This document shows, one piece after another, positions 20,613 to 27,636 of a DNA stretch of 27,636 bases; the stretch's first letter is position 1; every line of letters begins with the position of its first letter. The position numbers and the translations under genes were made by a program. Origin of the DNA: a virus; the IMG/VR virus record IMGVR_UViG_3300046491_000336, positions 1 through 27,636 of that record; one strand, given 5' to 3'. The notes under the pieces were generated by a model. It was not told the origin of the DNA, made no database searches, and saw only the letters and a program-made list of their open reading frames with translations.

Positions 20613-23261
20613 TTAGACATGGGGTTCGTCGTAAAGCCTGGCAGCGTTACTCTTCGCCGCGTCCGCCATCATTCGTTGCATGTGCGGCATCAGATCCTGC
20701 GCCAAGGCTTGCGGGTCTTTCACGTCCCCCTGCACCGTGACCGGCATATTCAGCGAGTACTGAAACTGCTGATCCACCTTGGCCGGAACCGGCTTCTCCG
20801 CCTCCTTGGGCTGGATAGCCAGCGCGGCCGACTTGAGCGGCGCCGTCACCGCCATCGAGCGCGCGACATCTCCCAACACCGGGCCTTGCTGCGCCGCTGA
20901 CGCCATCATGAGCGGCGTGACTGGCACCGGCGCCTTTGCCGTTTGTTCGGGCTTTTCATCCTCGTCACCGAACAACGACTTACCCAACGACCCGCCCAGC
21001 ACCGCACCACCCTGACTGCCCAGGTAAGCACCGATCAAGCCGCCGATGGCCGGGCCGATAATCGGCACCATCAAACCAATGGTGGCCCCAGCTGCTGCGC
21101 CGGCCATGGTGCCGGCCAGGTTGCCAGCGGCCGAACCGTAACCTTCGGCTTTTTCGTTCTTGGTCTTGGCGTTTTGAAAGGTTTCAAAAGCCATCGCGCC
21201 GGACTCCAGCAGCGTGCCGCCAGGAATGACCTTGGCCACCTTGCCGGCCTTGCCGACGGTTTCGGCGACGACGCCGAGCTTGGACAATGCCCCAGGGACT
21301 GATGGCGACGGGATCGAAACAGGTGGCCGCGAAACCGGAACAGATGGACGTGAAACCGGAACAGATGGACGAGGCACAGATGGGCGAGTACCTCTCGAAC
21401 TCGGCAACGATCGGCGCCGCGCGCTGCGCCTTGACCCACGTCCACGTCGGCGCGATTCGCCCGACGCATCCACACCGCCACCCATAGCGCCGGCATTGAC
21501 GACGAAAACCTTCTTGACGCCGTCGTTACCTGCACCACTTTCAGTACCAAGGCCACCGCCTGTTGCCGCATCCTTCACCCGCGAAACAACATCCAGGCCA
21601 GTCGCTACCAGATCAAGCTCTCCGGGGTTTTTATTTGGGGCTTCGCTCCCATTCCTGCCACCGCGCGACCCACGCGCAAGGTTTAGCAGTCCCTTGCTGA
21701 TCTTGATCGTGCTGAAGATACCTTTTAAGGCAATCAGCCCCGCCCCGACCGTGGCGATACCGGCAACCACCCCGGGCGCGCTATCAGTCAGCGACGTAAT
21801 GCCTTTAGTAACCTTGGTCAACGACTCGGCCACGGTGTCCGTCACCGGGCGCAGCGCATCACCGATGCTGCGCATGGCGTCATCCATCGACTGGGCCATT
21901 TCCGCCCATTTCTGCGATGACGACTCGCGCCGCTCGGCGAGGTTCTTGTCGAGGATCCCGGTCGCGTCACGCGAATCGTTTTTGAGCTGGCTGTACAGCG
22001 CCTTGTTCTGCATGTAGGCCGACAGTGCGGCCTTGACCTGCATGTCGGCGAACAGGTCGCCGGTGCGCAGGGATTCTTCCAGCGAGGCCATCATGGCCTT
22101 GGCCTTCTCCGGGTCGGCTTCCTTGCTGATTTTTGACGTGGCTTCGGCCATGGCCGCCGCACGCTTCGGATCGGTCGCCTGAATGTACTTCTGAGCCAGC
22201 GACATGCTGGTCTCAAGCGTCGACATGCCGTTTTGCAAACCGGTCTGCATCGATCCCTTGTAATCAATCCCGGCTTTTTCGTAGGCCTTGACCGTATCAG
22301 TCGAGCCGATTTTGCCCATCCAGTTTTTCAGGTTGTTGGCCGCTTCGTCCGAACTGCCAGCCTGCTTCATCTGCACCTGCAACATGGCGCCCAGTTGCGT
22401 CACCGCATCCAAGCCGGTGATGCCGTTGCTGGCCATGTTCGCCAACAGCTCCGGAAACCACTTGGCCATGTCGGCCGCTTCAAAGCTGCCTGCCTGACCT
22501 TGGTAGGCGATCGCTTCCAGCGCCTGCTGCATCTGCTTGGGATCGGTGATCTTGGCGTTCTGCCCCAAGGCGTTGATCATCTTCGCCGTATCGACGCCAC
22601 TGGATCCCTGCCCCACGACAAACTTGGCTGCGACAGGCGCGTATTCCAGCGCCTTGCTCAGGTCCATACCGGCACCGACCAACTGATTGACCACGTCGGC
22701 CACATCGTTGCGCGCCATGCCGGTGTCGCGTGAAGTGTCGATGATCTTGCGCGACATCTCCTGCTCTTGCGGCTTGTTGGCAATGCCGGCCTTGATCGCG
22801 ATGTCACGCACAATCGCGCCAAAATCCGCGCTGACCTTGGCCGGTACCGCCATGGCACCGACACCGACCACCGCCGCACCGACAGCGCCCTTCATGCCCT
22901 TTACACCAGAATCGATCTGCTGATGACCCTTGGCTTTCAGCTCGGCTTTGTTGGCCATCTGCCCCATCGAGCGATAGGCTTTTTCCAGCCGGCCGACCTC
23001 GACCCCCTGCTTTTTCAAGCTGTCGAGGTTCGAGTTCAAACGGCTGAGTAATTTGGACGCACCGGCAGCGCCGGTGTCGTGAGCCTTTTTCCATTCTTCA
23101 CGCAGGCGGATGGTGTCGCCAATCGTGCGCTGCAGCACACGCGCTTTGTTGCCTTCTGCCTCGAGGCGCTTGATACGCCCGGTCACATCCTTAAACGCGG
23201 TGCCGACCGTGGAACTGACGGCGCCGCCGATCACCAGCCCGAGGGCGATTTTGTTCGCCAT
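20613..23261 (-). CDS. Phage tail tape-measure protein
   Basis: An 882-residue protein that sets tail length and is packed inside the tube. The N-terminal 120 residues are a coiled coil (LKKQGVEVGRLEKAYRSMG). The TP901-type tape-measure core follows (GGAVSSTVG, AFKDVTGRIKRLEAEG, GMARNDVADVVNQLVGAGMD, ITGLDAVTQLGAMLQVQM). Residues about 605-655 are a Ser/Arg/Pro low-complexity linker with PSVPVSR repeats. A Gly/Ala-rich hydrophobic part near 715-765 (GLMVPIIGPAIGGLIG) may help insert into the target membrane. Start ATG at 23261. Confidence 0.93.
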   Translation of the reverse strand: MANKIALGLVIGGAVSSTVGTAFKDVTGRIKRLEAEGNKARVLQRTIGDTIRLREEWKKAHDTGAAGASKLLSRLNSNLDSLKKQGVEVGRLEKAYRSMGQMANKAELKAKGHQQIDSGVKGMKGAVGAAVVGVGAMAVPAKVSADFGAIVRDIAIKAGIANKPQEQEMSRKIIDTSRDTGMARNDVADVVNQLVGAGMDLSKALEYAPVAAKFVVGQGSSGVDTAKMINALGQNAKITDPKQMQQALEAIAYQGQAGSFEAADMAKWFPELLANMASNGITGLDAVTQLGAMLQVQMKQAGSSDEAANNLKNWMGKIGSTDTVKAYEKAGIDYKGSMQTGLQNGMSTLETSMSLAQKYIQATDPKRAAAMAEATSKISKEADPEKAKAMMASLEESLRTGDLFADMQVKAALSAYMQNKALYSQLKNDSRDATGILDKNLAERRESSSQKWAEMAQSMDDAMRSIGDALRPVTDTVAESLTKVTKGITSLTDSAPGVVAGIATVGAGLIALKGIFSTIKISKGLLNLARGSRGGRNGSEAPNKNPGELDLVATGLDVVSRVKDAATGGGLGTESGAGNDGVKKVFVVNAGAMGGGVDASGESRRRGRGSRRSARRRSLPSSRGTRPSVPRPSVPVSRPSVPVSRPPVSIPSPSVPGALSKLGVVAETVGKAGKVAKVIPGGTLLESGAMAFETFQNAKTKNEKAEGYGSAAGNLAGTMAGAAAGATIGLMVPIIGPAIGGLIGAYLGSQGGAVLGGSLGKSLFGDEDEKPEQTAKAPVPVTPLMMASAAQQGPVLGDVARSMAVTAPLKSAALAIQPKEAEKPVPAKVDQQFQYSLNMPVTVQGDVKDPQALAQDLMPHMQRMMADAAKSNAARLYDEPHV
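21331..21372 (-). repeat. Two tandem 21-bp units in the tape-measure gene
   Basis: GAAACCGGAACAGATGGACG recurs at 21331 and 21352 (plus-strand reading; the 21st base differs) and encodes PSVPVSR repeats on the minus strand. Units are in frame, so copy number changes would lengthen or shorten the linker. Confidence 0.85.
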
Positions 23262-23299
23262 GTGATGGCCCCCATGTGCCCAGCACTACCCAAAGCGGC

Positions 23300-23404
23300 T
23301 CAATCCGTGAGCCACCACACCATTTCCGCAAACGGCATCGACTGGATCTCAGCGGCGGAAAAACCGGTTTCCGCCGCCAGACGTTTCGCCGCCGACTTGA
23401 TCAC
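23300..23404 (-). CDS. GpE-like small tail protein, possibly made by +1 frameshift
   Basis: A short frame of 34 codons ending GFSAAEIQSMPFAEMVWWLTD, which matches the P2 GpE family (a short helix, then M.F.E...W). Reading from the GTG at 23404 gives it alone, but the ribosome binding site is poor. In this frame the sequence stays open upstream across the end of the preceding chaperone gene. A +1 slip at its final CTT TAA would make a fused longer product (F-N-P-S and onward), the form such tail chaperones usually take. Confidence 0.7.
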   Translation of the reverse strand: MIKSAAKRLAAETGFSAAEIQSMPFAEMVWWLTD

Positions 23405-23411
23405 GCTGGGG

Positions 23412-24011
23412 TTAAAGCCCGTCGTCGTTGTCCATGCGAAAATAGCCGGCCTGCAAGCGGTTAAAATCCAACAGCTTCAGCCCCTCCAGATCCGCGACAG
23501 GCGCACCGGACAACGCGGCAAACAACACCAGTTCGCGCTGCTCATCGTCACCACCCACTTCACGGTTGGCGGCTCGCACGTCGCCCACGGTCGGCGAACG
23601 CAAGGCCAGCTTGTCGACGGTCACCCCGTTGATTTCACTCGGGCACGACAGCGTCACCAGCACCTGATCGGTGGTCAGCGACAACCATGCCGGCATCGAG
23701 TCCGAATAATCGGTTTTCGGCACCAGGTGCGTATACGCCGCCTGCACGCGTCGATAGTCGGCCATCTTGAGGCCTTCAAGATCCTTCAGCCCGACTTCAG
23801 CCAGACCGGCGAACAACATCAGCTCGCGCTGTTCGTCGTCACCATTGGCGGCGCGGTCGGCCGCGCGTACCGCACGCACGGTCGGGGCACGCAGGGTCAA
23901 CGCCTCTACGTCGACGCTGTTTGCTTGACTGGGACGGGTCAGCGTTACGACGGCACCGATTGCACTGAGCGACAGCCAAGCCGGCAGGTTTTTAGCGATT
24001 GCTTGAGTCAT
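23412..24011 (-). CDS. Tail-assembly chaperone with two tandem copies of the domain
   Basis: A 199-residue protein made of two homologous halves. The first starts LPAWLSLSAIGAVVTLTRPS, the second MPAWLSLTTDQVLVTLSCPS; both continue with (A/S)PTV..VRAA, GDDEQREL.LFA and DLEGLK..D..R.QA. The unit resembles the Mu gp41/P2 GpE-type tail assembly proteins, about 80-100 residues alone. It lies between tube and tape measure, the expected place, and ends in MDNDDGL with CTT TAA as last codons, next to a GpE frame (see the preceding entry). Start ATG at 24011. Confidence 0.85.
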   Translation of the reverse strand: MTQAIAKNLPAWLSLSAIGAVVTLTRPSQANSVDVEALTLRAPTVRAVRAADRAANGDDEQRELMLFAGLAEVGLKDLEGLKMADYRRVQAAYTHLVPKTDYSDSMPAWLSLTTDQVLVTLSCPSEINGVTVDKLALRSPTVGDVRAANREVGGDDEQRELVLFAALSGAPVADLEGLKLLDFNRLQAGYFRMDNDDGL

Positions 24012-24024
24012 CTGAATCTATTCC

Positions 24025-24528
24025 TTACATGCCGAGTGCTTGGCGCACTTCAAGCAGTTGGTCTTTGCCGTCGATCACCTGAATGCCGGCGACCATGTCG
24101 ATCTCGTACATCAGGCGCCCGTCGATTTCGAGCTTGTAGTACGTGACCGAAACGGCGTGTTTAATCTCGGCCGCATCACCGGCTTTCCAGTCACCGAGAT
24201 CGACCTCTTTGAGGCGACCGCGCAGGGTGGCAACGACTGCTGTCACAGCGCCCTTTTGGCCCTTGAAGGCACCTCTGAACGTGGCGTTGAACGCCGTGCC
24301 GTCGGCCAGGCCGAAGTACTTCAGCGACTCGCGGCGCACGCCCTTGGTGACAAACGAGGCTTCCATTTTTTCAAGCCCCTGATCCATATCGATGGGGCCA
24401 GCCATGCCGCCGCCACGATATTCGTCGGTCTTGGTGGTCAGCTTGGGCAGCGTCAGGCTCGGCACGTCGCCGGAGAAGTTCACGCCGTCGACGAACAGGT
24501 TGGTGTTGTACAAAGTCTGAGGAATCAT
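24025..24528 (-). CDS. Major tail tube protein (FII)
   Basis: A 167-residue protein of the P2 FII family: LYNTNLFVDGVNFSGDVPSLTLPKL, EYRGGGMAGPIDMDQGLEKMEASF, and a C-terminal TYYKLEIDGRLMYEIDM. It builds the inner tube that is driven through the target envelope. It follows the sheath gene by 13 nt on the same strand, so the two are co-transcribed. Confidence 0.95.
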   Translation of the reverse strand: MIPQTLYNTNLFVDGVNFSGDVPSLTLPKLTTKTDEYRGGGMAGPIDMDQGLEKMEASFVTKGVRRESLKYFGLADGTAFNATFRGAFKGQKGAVTAVVATLRGRLKEVDLGDWKAGDAAEIKHAVSVTYYKLEIDGRLMYEIDMVAGIQVIDGKDQLLEVRQALGM

Positions 24529-24541
24529 TGGTTACGCCCCC

Positions 24542-25708
24542 TTAGGCTGCTTCAAGCACTTCGGTCATCCACTGATCGGTGACTTCGAAAAGGAAATTCG
24601 GGTTCTCTGCCGGCGGCACGTCGGTGAAACGGATGCGCCAATACACCTTGCCCTGGGCGATCTGGCTGGCCGTGTTCAGTTCGGTGTCGGCGAACACTTC
24701 AAAGTTGATGATCGCGCCCTGGGCTTTCAGGTCGCGCATGAACGCATCCAGACCGTTGGTGACATCGGTCACGTAGGTCTTGGTGATCGAACGGTCGACC
24801 GCCCACTTGTGCCCCGCCTGCACCGCATCCATGAGGATGAACAGCGTGCGAACGCGGGTAACGAAGGCCCACTTCGGATCGCTCGACAGCGTGCGGTTGC
24901 CCCACAGGCGATAACCGTCATCGCGAATGATGGTGGTGATATTGGCGTTGTTGAGCAGGTTGGCCCGGCAGGTCTCGTCGCCGTCCAGGTACTCGACCGC
25001 GCGGCCGGTACCGGTGATGCCGGTCAATTCCTTGTTCGATGGCGAAGCCCAGAAGCCGTATTCAGCATCCGTCCAGGCAAACAGGCCTGCCGCCCAAGCC
25101 GAGCCGGGCGCGTCGACCGTCGAACTGGTGCCCGTGTCCCAATACTTGACGCCCGGGTCGACCATGAACAGGTTGCGACTGCCGAAGTTCTCGGCGTAGG
25201 CAATAGCGGCCTCGTCGGTCGTACCCGGGCCGTCGATGATGCCGATCGCGCGCAGCTTCTGCGCCACGCTGTCGAGCGCCGTAGCCACCGCCTGAGTCGC
25301 GGTGTGGCCCGGTGCGATCAACAACCGCGGCTGAGCGTTGAACAGGCTTTTACCGTCGAGCAGCGCCTGCAGGCCGGTACGCTGACCCGAGACCAGTTCA
25401 CCGCCAATGATCGCTGAGGTCTGCAGCGCCGCGTCCTCCAGCTTGGGCACGCCGATGGCGACGATCACCGCCTTGGCTTTGACGTAGATCGCCTTACACG
25501 CCTTGGTGATTGCCGAATCGGCGCCGAAGGCGGCAATGGCCTCGCGCTCGGTAGTGATTAACTTCAGTTCGCCAGCTTTCGCCGTGCCGCCGCCGAGAAC
25601 GCCCGGGGTGAAGGTGTCGCACAGACCGATAATCGACGACGAGGGCAGCGAGATGGTGCGCGCGCCAGTGTCGACCGACGTGGTCGTGACGCCGTGGAAA
25701 AAACTCAT
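24542..25708 (-). CDS. Contractile tail sheath protein (FI)
   Basis: A 388-residue sheath protein with the conserved opening (MSFFHGVTTT, IIGLCDTFTPG), AYAENFGSRNLFMVDPGV in the middle and the C-terminal DLKAQGAIINFEVFADTELN. It forms the contracting outer layer around the tube. Contractile architecture distinguishes this cluster from F-type (non-contractile) particles. ATG at 25708; two hairpins with T runs separate it from the fibre assembly gene. Confidence 0.96.
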   Translation of the reverse strand: MSFFHGVTTTSVDTGARTISLPSSSIIGLCDTFTPGVLGGGTAKAGELKLITTEREAIAAFGADSAITKACKAIYVKAKAVIVAIGVPKLEDAALQTSAIIGGELVSGQRTGLQALLDGKSLFNAQPRLLIAPGHTATQAVATALDSVAQKLRAIGIIDGPGTTDEAAIAYAENFGSRNLFMVDPGVKYWDTGTSSTVDAPGSAWAAGLFAWTDAEYGFWASPSNKELTGITGTGRAVEYLDGDETCRANLLNNANITTIIRDDGYRLWGNRTLSSDPKWAFVTRVRTLFILMDAVQAGHKWAVDRSITKTYVTDVTNGLDAFMRDLKAQGAIINFEVFADTELNTASQIAQGKVYWRIRFTDVPPAENPNFLFEVTDQWMTEVLEAA

Positions 25709-25729
25709 AAGGGTCAGTCTCCAGAAACG

Positions 25730-25754
25730 AAAAAGCCCCGCGATGAGCGAGGCT
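25730..25754 (-). terminator. Terminator 2 between fibre assembly and sheath genes
   Basis: On the minus strand AGCCTCGC, loop, GCGGGGCT and a T run; eight-base stem with one mismatch. It lies about 20 nt upstream of the sheath start. Confidence 0.7.
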
Positions 25755-25779
25755 GTGTAGGGTGTTGGTGTTACGCGTA

Positions 25780-25813
25780 ACGGAAAAGAAAACGCCCCGT
25801 CAGTGCGGGGCGT
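25780..25813 (-). terminator. Terminator 1 after the fibre assembly gene
   Basis: ACGCCCCG (25792-25799) and CGGGGCGT (25806-25813) form a perfect 8-bp stem directly after the fibre assembly stop; on the minus strand TTTTCTTTTCC follows. Confidence 0.85.
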
Positions 25814-26356
25814 CTATTGCAGCTCTGCAGGATCAGGCGGCGAGGAATCCGGCCAGCCCTGCGACAGCATGTCGTCGCGATACTCGCCGGCCTCGATCGC
25901 CCGCAACAGCGTCAGCTCGCGGTCAAAGCAGGCTTGAACATGCGCCCGCACGGCCTTGGCGATTGCGATGATTTGCGCCGATCCGATCTCGACAAACCCG
26001 CCTACCGTTTTGAAGTTGCAGCGGTATTCAGGATCGAGAACGGCGGACAATCCGGTACTGGCAATCAGCGCCTGGCTGTCGCGCGTTGTCTCGATCAATA
26101 AGCCTTCAACAGTGACACCGGTCGCCTCACGCTTGTAGCGCTCGACGGCAACCAACTGCGTATAGTCCGGTACCACTTCGGCAAACGGCAGCTTAACCAC
26201 CTCTCCGTCGACCAACCGCCAAACGCCATCAGTCTCGTTCATGGTTGCAAACCAGAGGGCGTCCGTTAGCGCTACGGCGCCTTCTGGAACGGCCGAATGA
26301 GCGTCGTCATGGCGCCCCACAAGCTCGCCAGCATCAGTAAAGGTTGCGTACTTCAT
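25814..26356 (-). CDS. Tail fibre assembly protein (DUF4376-type)
   Basis: A 180-residue protein with an N-terminal WRLVDGEVVKLPF repeat-like domain and a C-terminal helical DUF4376-type part (VERYKREATGVTVEG, IGSAQIIAIAKAVRAHVQACFDREL). Such proteins help the tail fibre fold and are encoded directly after it. In this group the fibre and its assembly protein vary together because they set host range. ATG at 26356 is 27 nt after the fibre stop. Confidence 0.85.
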   Translation of the reverse strand: MKYATFTDAGELVGRHDDAHSAVPEGAVALTDALWFATMNETDGVWRLVDGEVVKLPFAEVVPDYTQLVAVERYKREATGVTVEGLLIETTRDSQALIASTGLSAVLDPEYRCNFKTVGGFVEIGSAQIIAIAKAVRAHVQACFDRELTLLRAIEAGEYRDDMLSQGWPDSSPPDPAELQ

Positions 26357-26383
26357 ATATCCCGCCCTTTTTAAGTAGAAGAT

Positions 26384-27448
26384 CTAACGCCCGATCGCGA
26401 GATAGTTGTACTGAGCCGGCGACGGGCCTAAATTTCTTACCGTCACATTAGACAGAGTGATCGCCTTCAACTGCGCAATGTAAGTCTCGCCCTTTACCGC
26501 ATCGATCGAGTTATTGGTAAACGAACCAATAACGATCGGAAGAGCGCCTACAAACGCCGTAGGGAAGGCATGCAACAGGTTTGCGCCCGAACCAACAGAA
26601 GCCGTATACCCCCACTGAATCATCAGCCCCCCTAGCCAGCTTGGGAAAATAATGTAGTTGGCGCCGCCACCCGTAATATTGAACGAAAACCCCCAGCGCA
26701 GTTTTTTCGGGGTCACGATCGCGGCGTCATTGGTGCCGGCATCCGTCATCGCCTGCGTGGCAATCTTGGCCGTGCCGAGCTTGATTTCCGTAGCCTGGGC
26801 CGTCATCGCGTCGACCTCGTCTTTCGTGTAACTGTCCTTGATACCCATCTTGGCCAGCGTGTCCGGGTTATCGCCGGACACCACTACACCGCGATCATTG
26901 ACCTTGACCCGCGTGTATTCGCCGGGGAGTTTGTTCTTCGGCAGCACTTCCAGAATCGCCGCGTCGACGTAGGCCCGCGAGGCCAGCACAATCGCCGGGT
27001 CAATCTTGAGCTGAATATTGCCGGTATTGGTAACGACGAAATTGATGCGCACGATTTGCGTGCGGCCCGAGCCTTGAGCCAAGTTTGGCTTGAAGCTCGG
27101 CGCGCAGTTGGCCACCGCCACCAGATCGCCGTCCGCATCGTACAGACCGATTTCGCGAATCCACTTACCGCCGTCATCGGCCGGAATGATTTGCTCGGCG
27201 ATAATCACCGCCGGGTTGACCGGGTCGATCTTCAGTTGATTGAGCGGCTTACGGCGCCACTCGTTGAGGAGCTTGCTCTGACCTGCCGAGGGGATCGGGT
27301 TAGGCGGATCAGCCAACCCGCCCGGGTTAGCATCCCCCACGCCCAACTGTGTGAGCAGCCAGGGAATGCCGAGCGCGTCGGCGTTCGCCTGCTTGGCCAT
27401 CCCCACATTCGTGAGGATCGCGAAAAACTGCGAATTCGCATCAATCAT
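26384..27448 (-). CDS. Tail fibre protein (host-recognition)
   Basis: A 354-residue fibre. The N-terminal part (ANSQFFAILTNVGMAKQANA, LTQLGVGDA, KWIREIGLYDADGDLVAVANC) is the conserved DUF3751-type attachment domain to the baseplate. The middle has Tyr-Thr-Lys-rich fibre repeats (DSYTKDEVDAMTAQATEI). The C-terminus (from about 275, FNITGGGANYIIFPSWLGGLMIQWG) is the receptor-binding tip of the gp53-like type. It is short for a fibre. ATG at 27448 overlaps the preceding gene by 8 nt. Confidence 0.9.
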   Translation of the reverse strand: MIDANSQFFAILTNVGMAKQANADALGIPWLLTQLGVGDANPGGLADPPNPIPSAGQSKLLNEWRRKPLNQLKIDPVNPAVIIAEQIIPADDGGKWIREIGLYDADGDLVAVANCAPSFKPNLAQGSGRTQIVRINFVVTNTGNIQLKIDPAIVLASRAYVDAAILEVLPKNKLPGEYTRVKVNDRGVVVSGDNPDTLAKMGIKDSYTKDEVDAMTAQATEIKLGTAKIATQAMTDAGTNDAAIVTPKKLRWGFSFNITGGGANYIIFPSWLGGLMIQWGYTASVGSGANLLHAFPTAFVGALPIVIGSFTNNSIDAVKGETYIAQLKAITLSNVTVRNLGPSPAQYNYLAIGR

Positions 27449-27636
27449 AATAAACGTCCAGGGTATCTATGGTGTGTTCGCGGCCGACCACGCCGAAGCT
27501 GCCGGTGACTTCGATGTCACGCATGACGGGTGGGTAAACGTCGATTTCGTCGCCCTCGTAAAGGGACACGGCGATGTTTAAATTGCCTTGGGTTTCCAGG
27601 CTGATCGCCAGCCCGGTCAGATGGCGGGTGACGGGC
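27441..27636 (-). CDS. Baseplate or tail protein, 3' part (place of gpI)
   Basis: The last 64 codons of a gene that runs off the right edge; its TGA overlaps the start of the fibre gene by 8 nt. Visible sequence includes AISLETQGNLNIAVSLYEGD and FGVVGREHTIDTLDVYYD, beta-rich and without a family I can name. In P2 and R-pyocin order the gene before the fibre is tail protein I, so that is the positional guess. Confidence 0.6.
   Translation of the reverse strand, partial: PVTRHLTGLAISLETQGNLNIAVSLYEGDEIDVYPPVMRDIEVTGSFGVVGREHTIDTLDVYYD

Noticed and set aside
20169-25417. Many long plus-strand Arg/His-rich frames opposite the tail genes
   Set aside because: Shadow frames; the minus-strand products match known tail proteins in the expected order.

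Overview
The window looks like a Pseudomonas chromosome, most likely of the P. fluorescens group. The evidence is a CycA-type amino-acid permease, a DUF6124 small protein typical of the genus, a dusA 5' fragment, a LexA-controlled umuDC operon, and a contractile tail cluster in the same gene order as R-type pyocins. The left edge and the tail cluster look GC-rich, as expected for the host. Most of the stretch from about 1.7 to 14.2 kb, and the gap at 16.2-17.1 kb, is clearly richer in A+T and reads as accessory DNA.

Layout. (1) 1-1555: the 3' part of cycA with its terminator, then a convergent DUF6124 gene preceded by a long, strongly base-paired leader whose last hairpin contains the ribosome binding site. 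(2) 2167-5988: a 365-aa unknown protein whose start abuts seven heptamer repeats; then a PAAR protein, a glycine-zipper membrane effector and a DUF7079-like immunity protein, forming an orphan type VI secretion cassette; then a secreted protein of unknown function on the other strand. The cassette is bracketed by inverted copies of a motif often seen near REP-associated (Y1) transposases. (3) 6203-6277: the first 24 codons of dusA, cut off where integrases of the dusA-specific family insert DNA. (4) 6.4-13.9 kb: an apparent defence or genomic island. It holds a small Pseudomonas protein, an AbiU2/HEPN-like protein, a tRNA-like T-arm remnant beside a large inverted repeat, two separate PD-(D/E)XK-like proteins (one with a DUF3883 domain), a two-gene unit of a DUF3696 ABC/OLD-type ATPase and a TOPRIM-like protein joined by an ATGA overlap, and a degenerate small gene. 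(5) 14.2-15.97 kb: umuDC with a LexA box and promoter. (6) About 1.3 kb of AT-rich sequence with no gene I can support. (7) 17.3 kb to the right edge, all on the minus strand: fibre, fibre assembly, sheath, tube, tail-assembly chaperones, tape measure, gpU, gpX, gpD, GH19 lysin and nested Rz/Rz1 spanins. This is the R-pyocin order. No head, terminase or integrase gene is visible, but the cluster continues beyond the window.

How the parts fit. The tail cluster would make a contractile bactericidal particle (or be the tail module of a prophage) released by its own lysin and spanins; DNA damage would induce umuDC. The T6SS cassette is an anti-bacterial effector with protection against self. The island between the dusA scar and umuDC holds several nuclease- or HEPN-like genes and an ATPase/TOPRIM-like pair, which I infer to be anti-phage functions. 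The best candidate for an undescribed system is the ATPase/TOPRIM-like bicistron at 10880-13473. Other unusual points are a duplicated tail-assembly chaperone followed by a possible +1 frameshift at CTT-TAA, and the structured DUF6124 leader.
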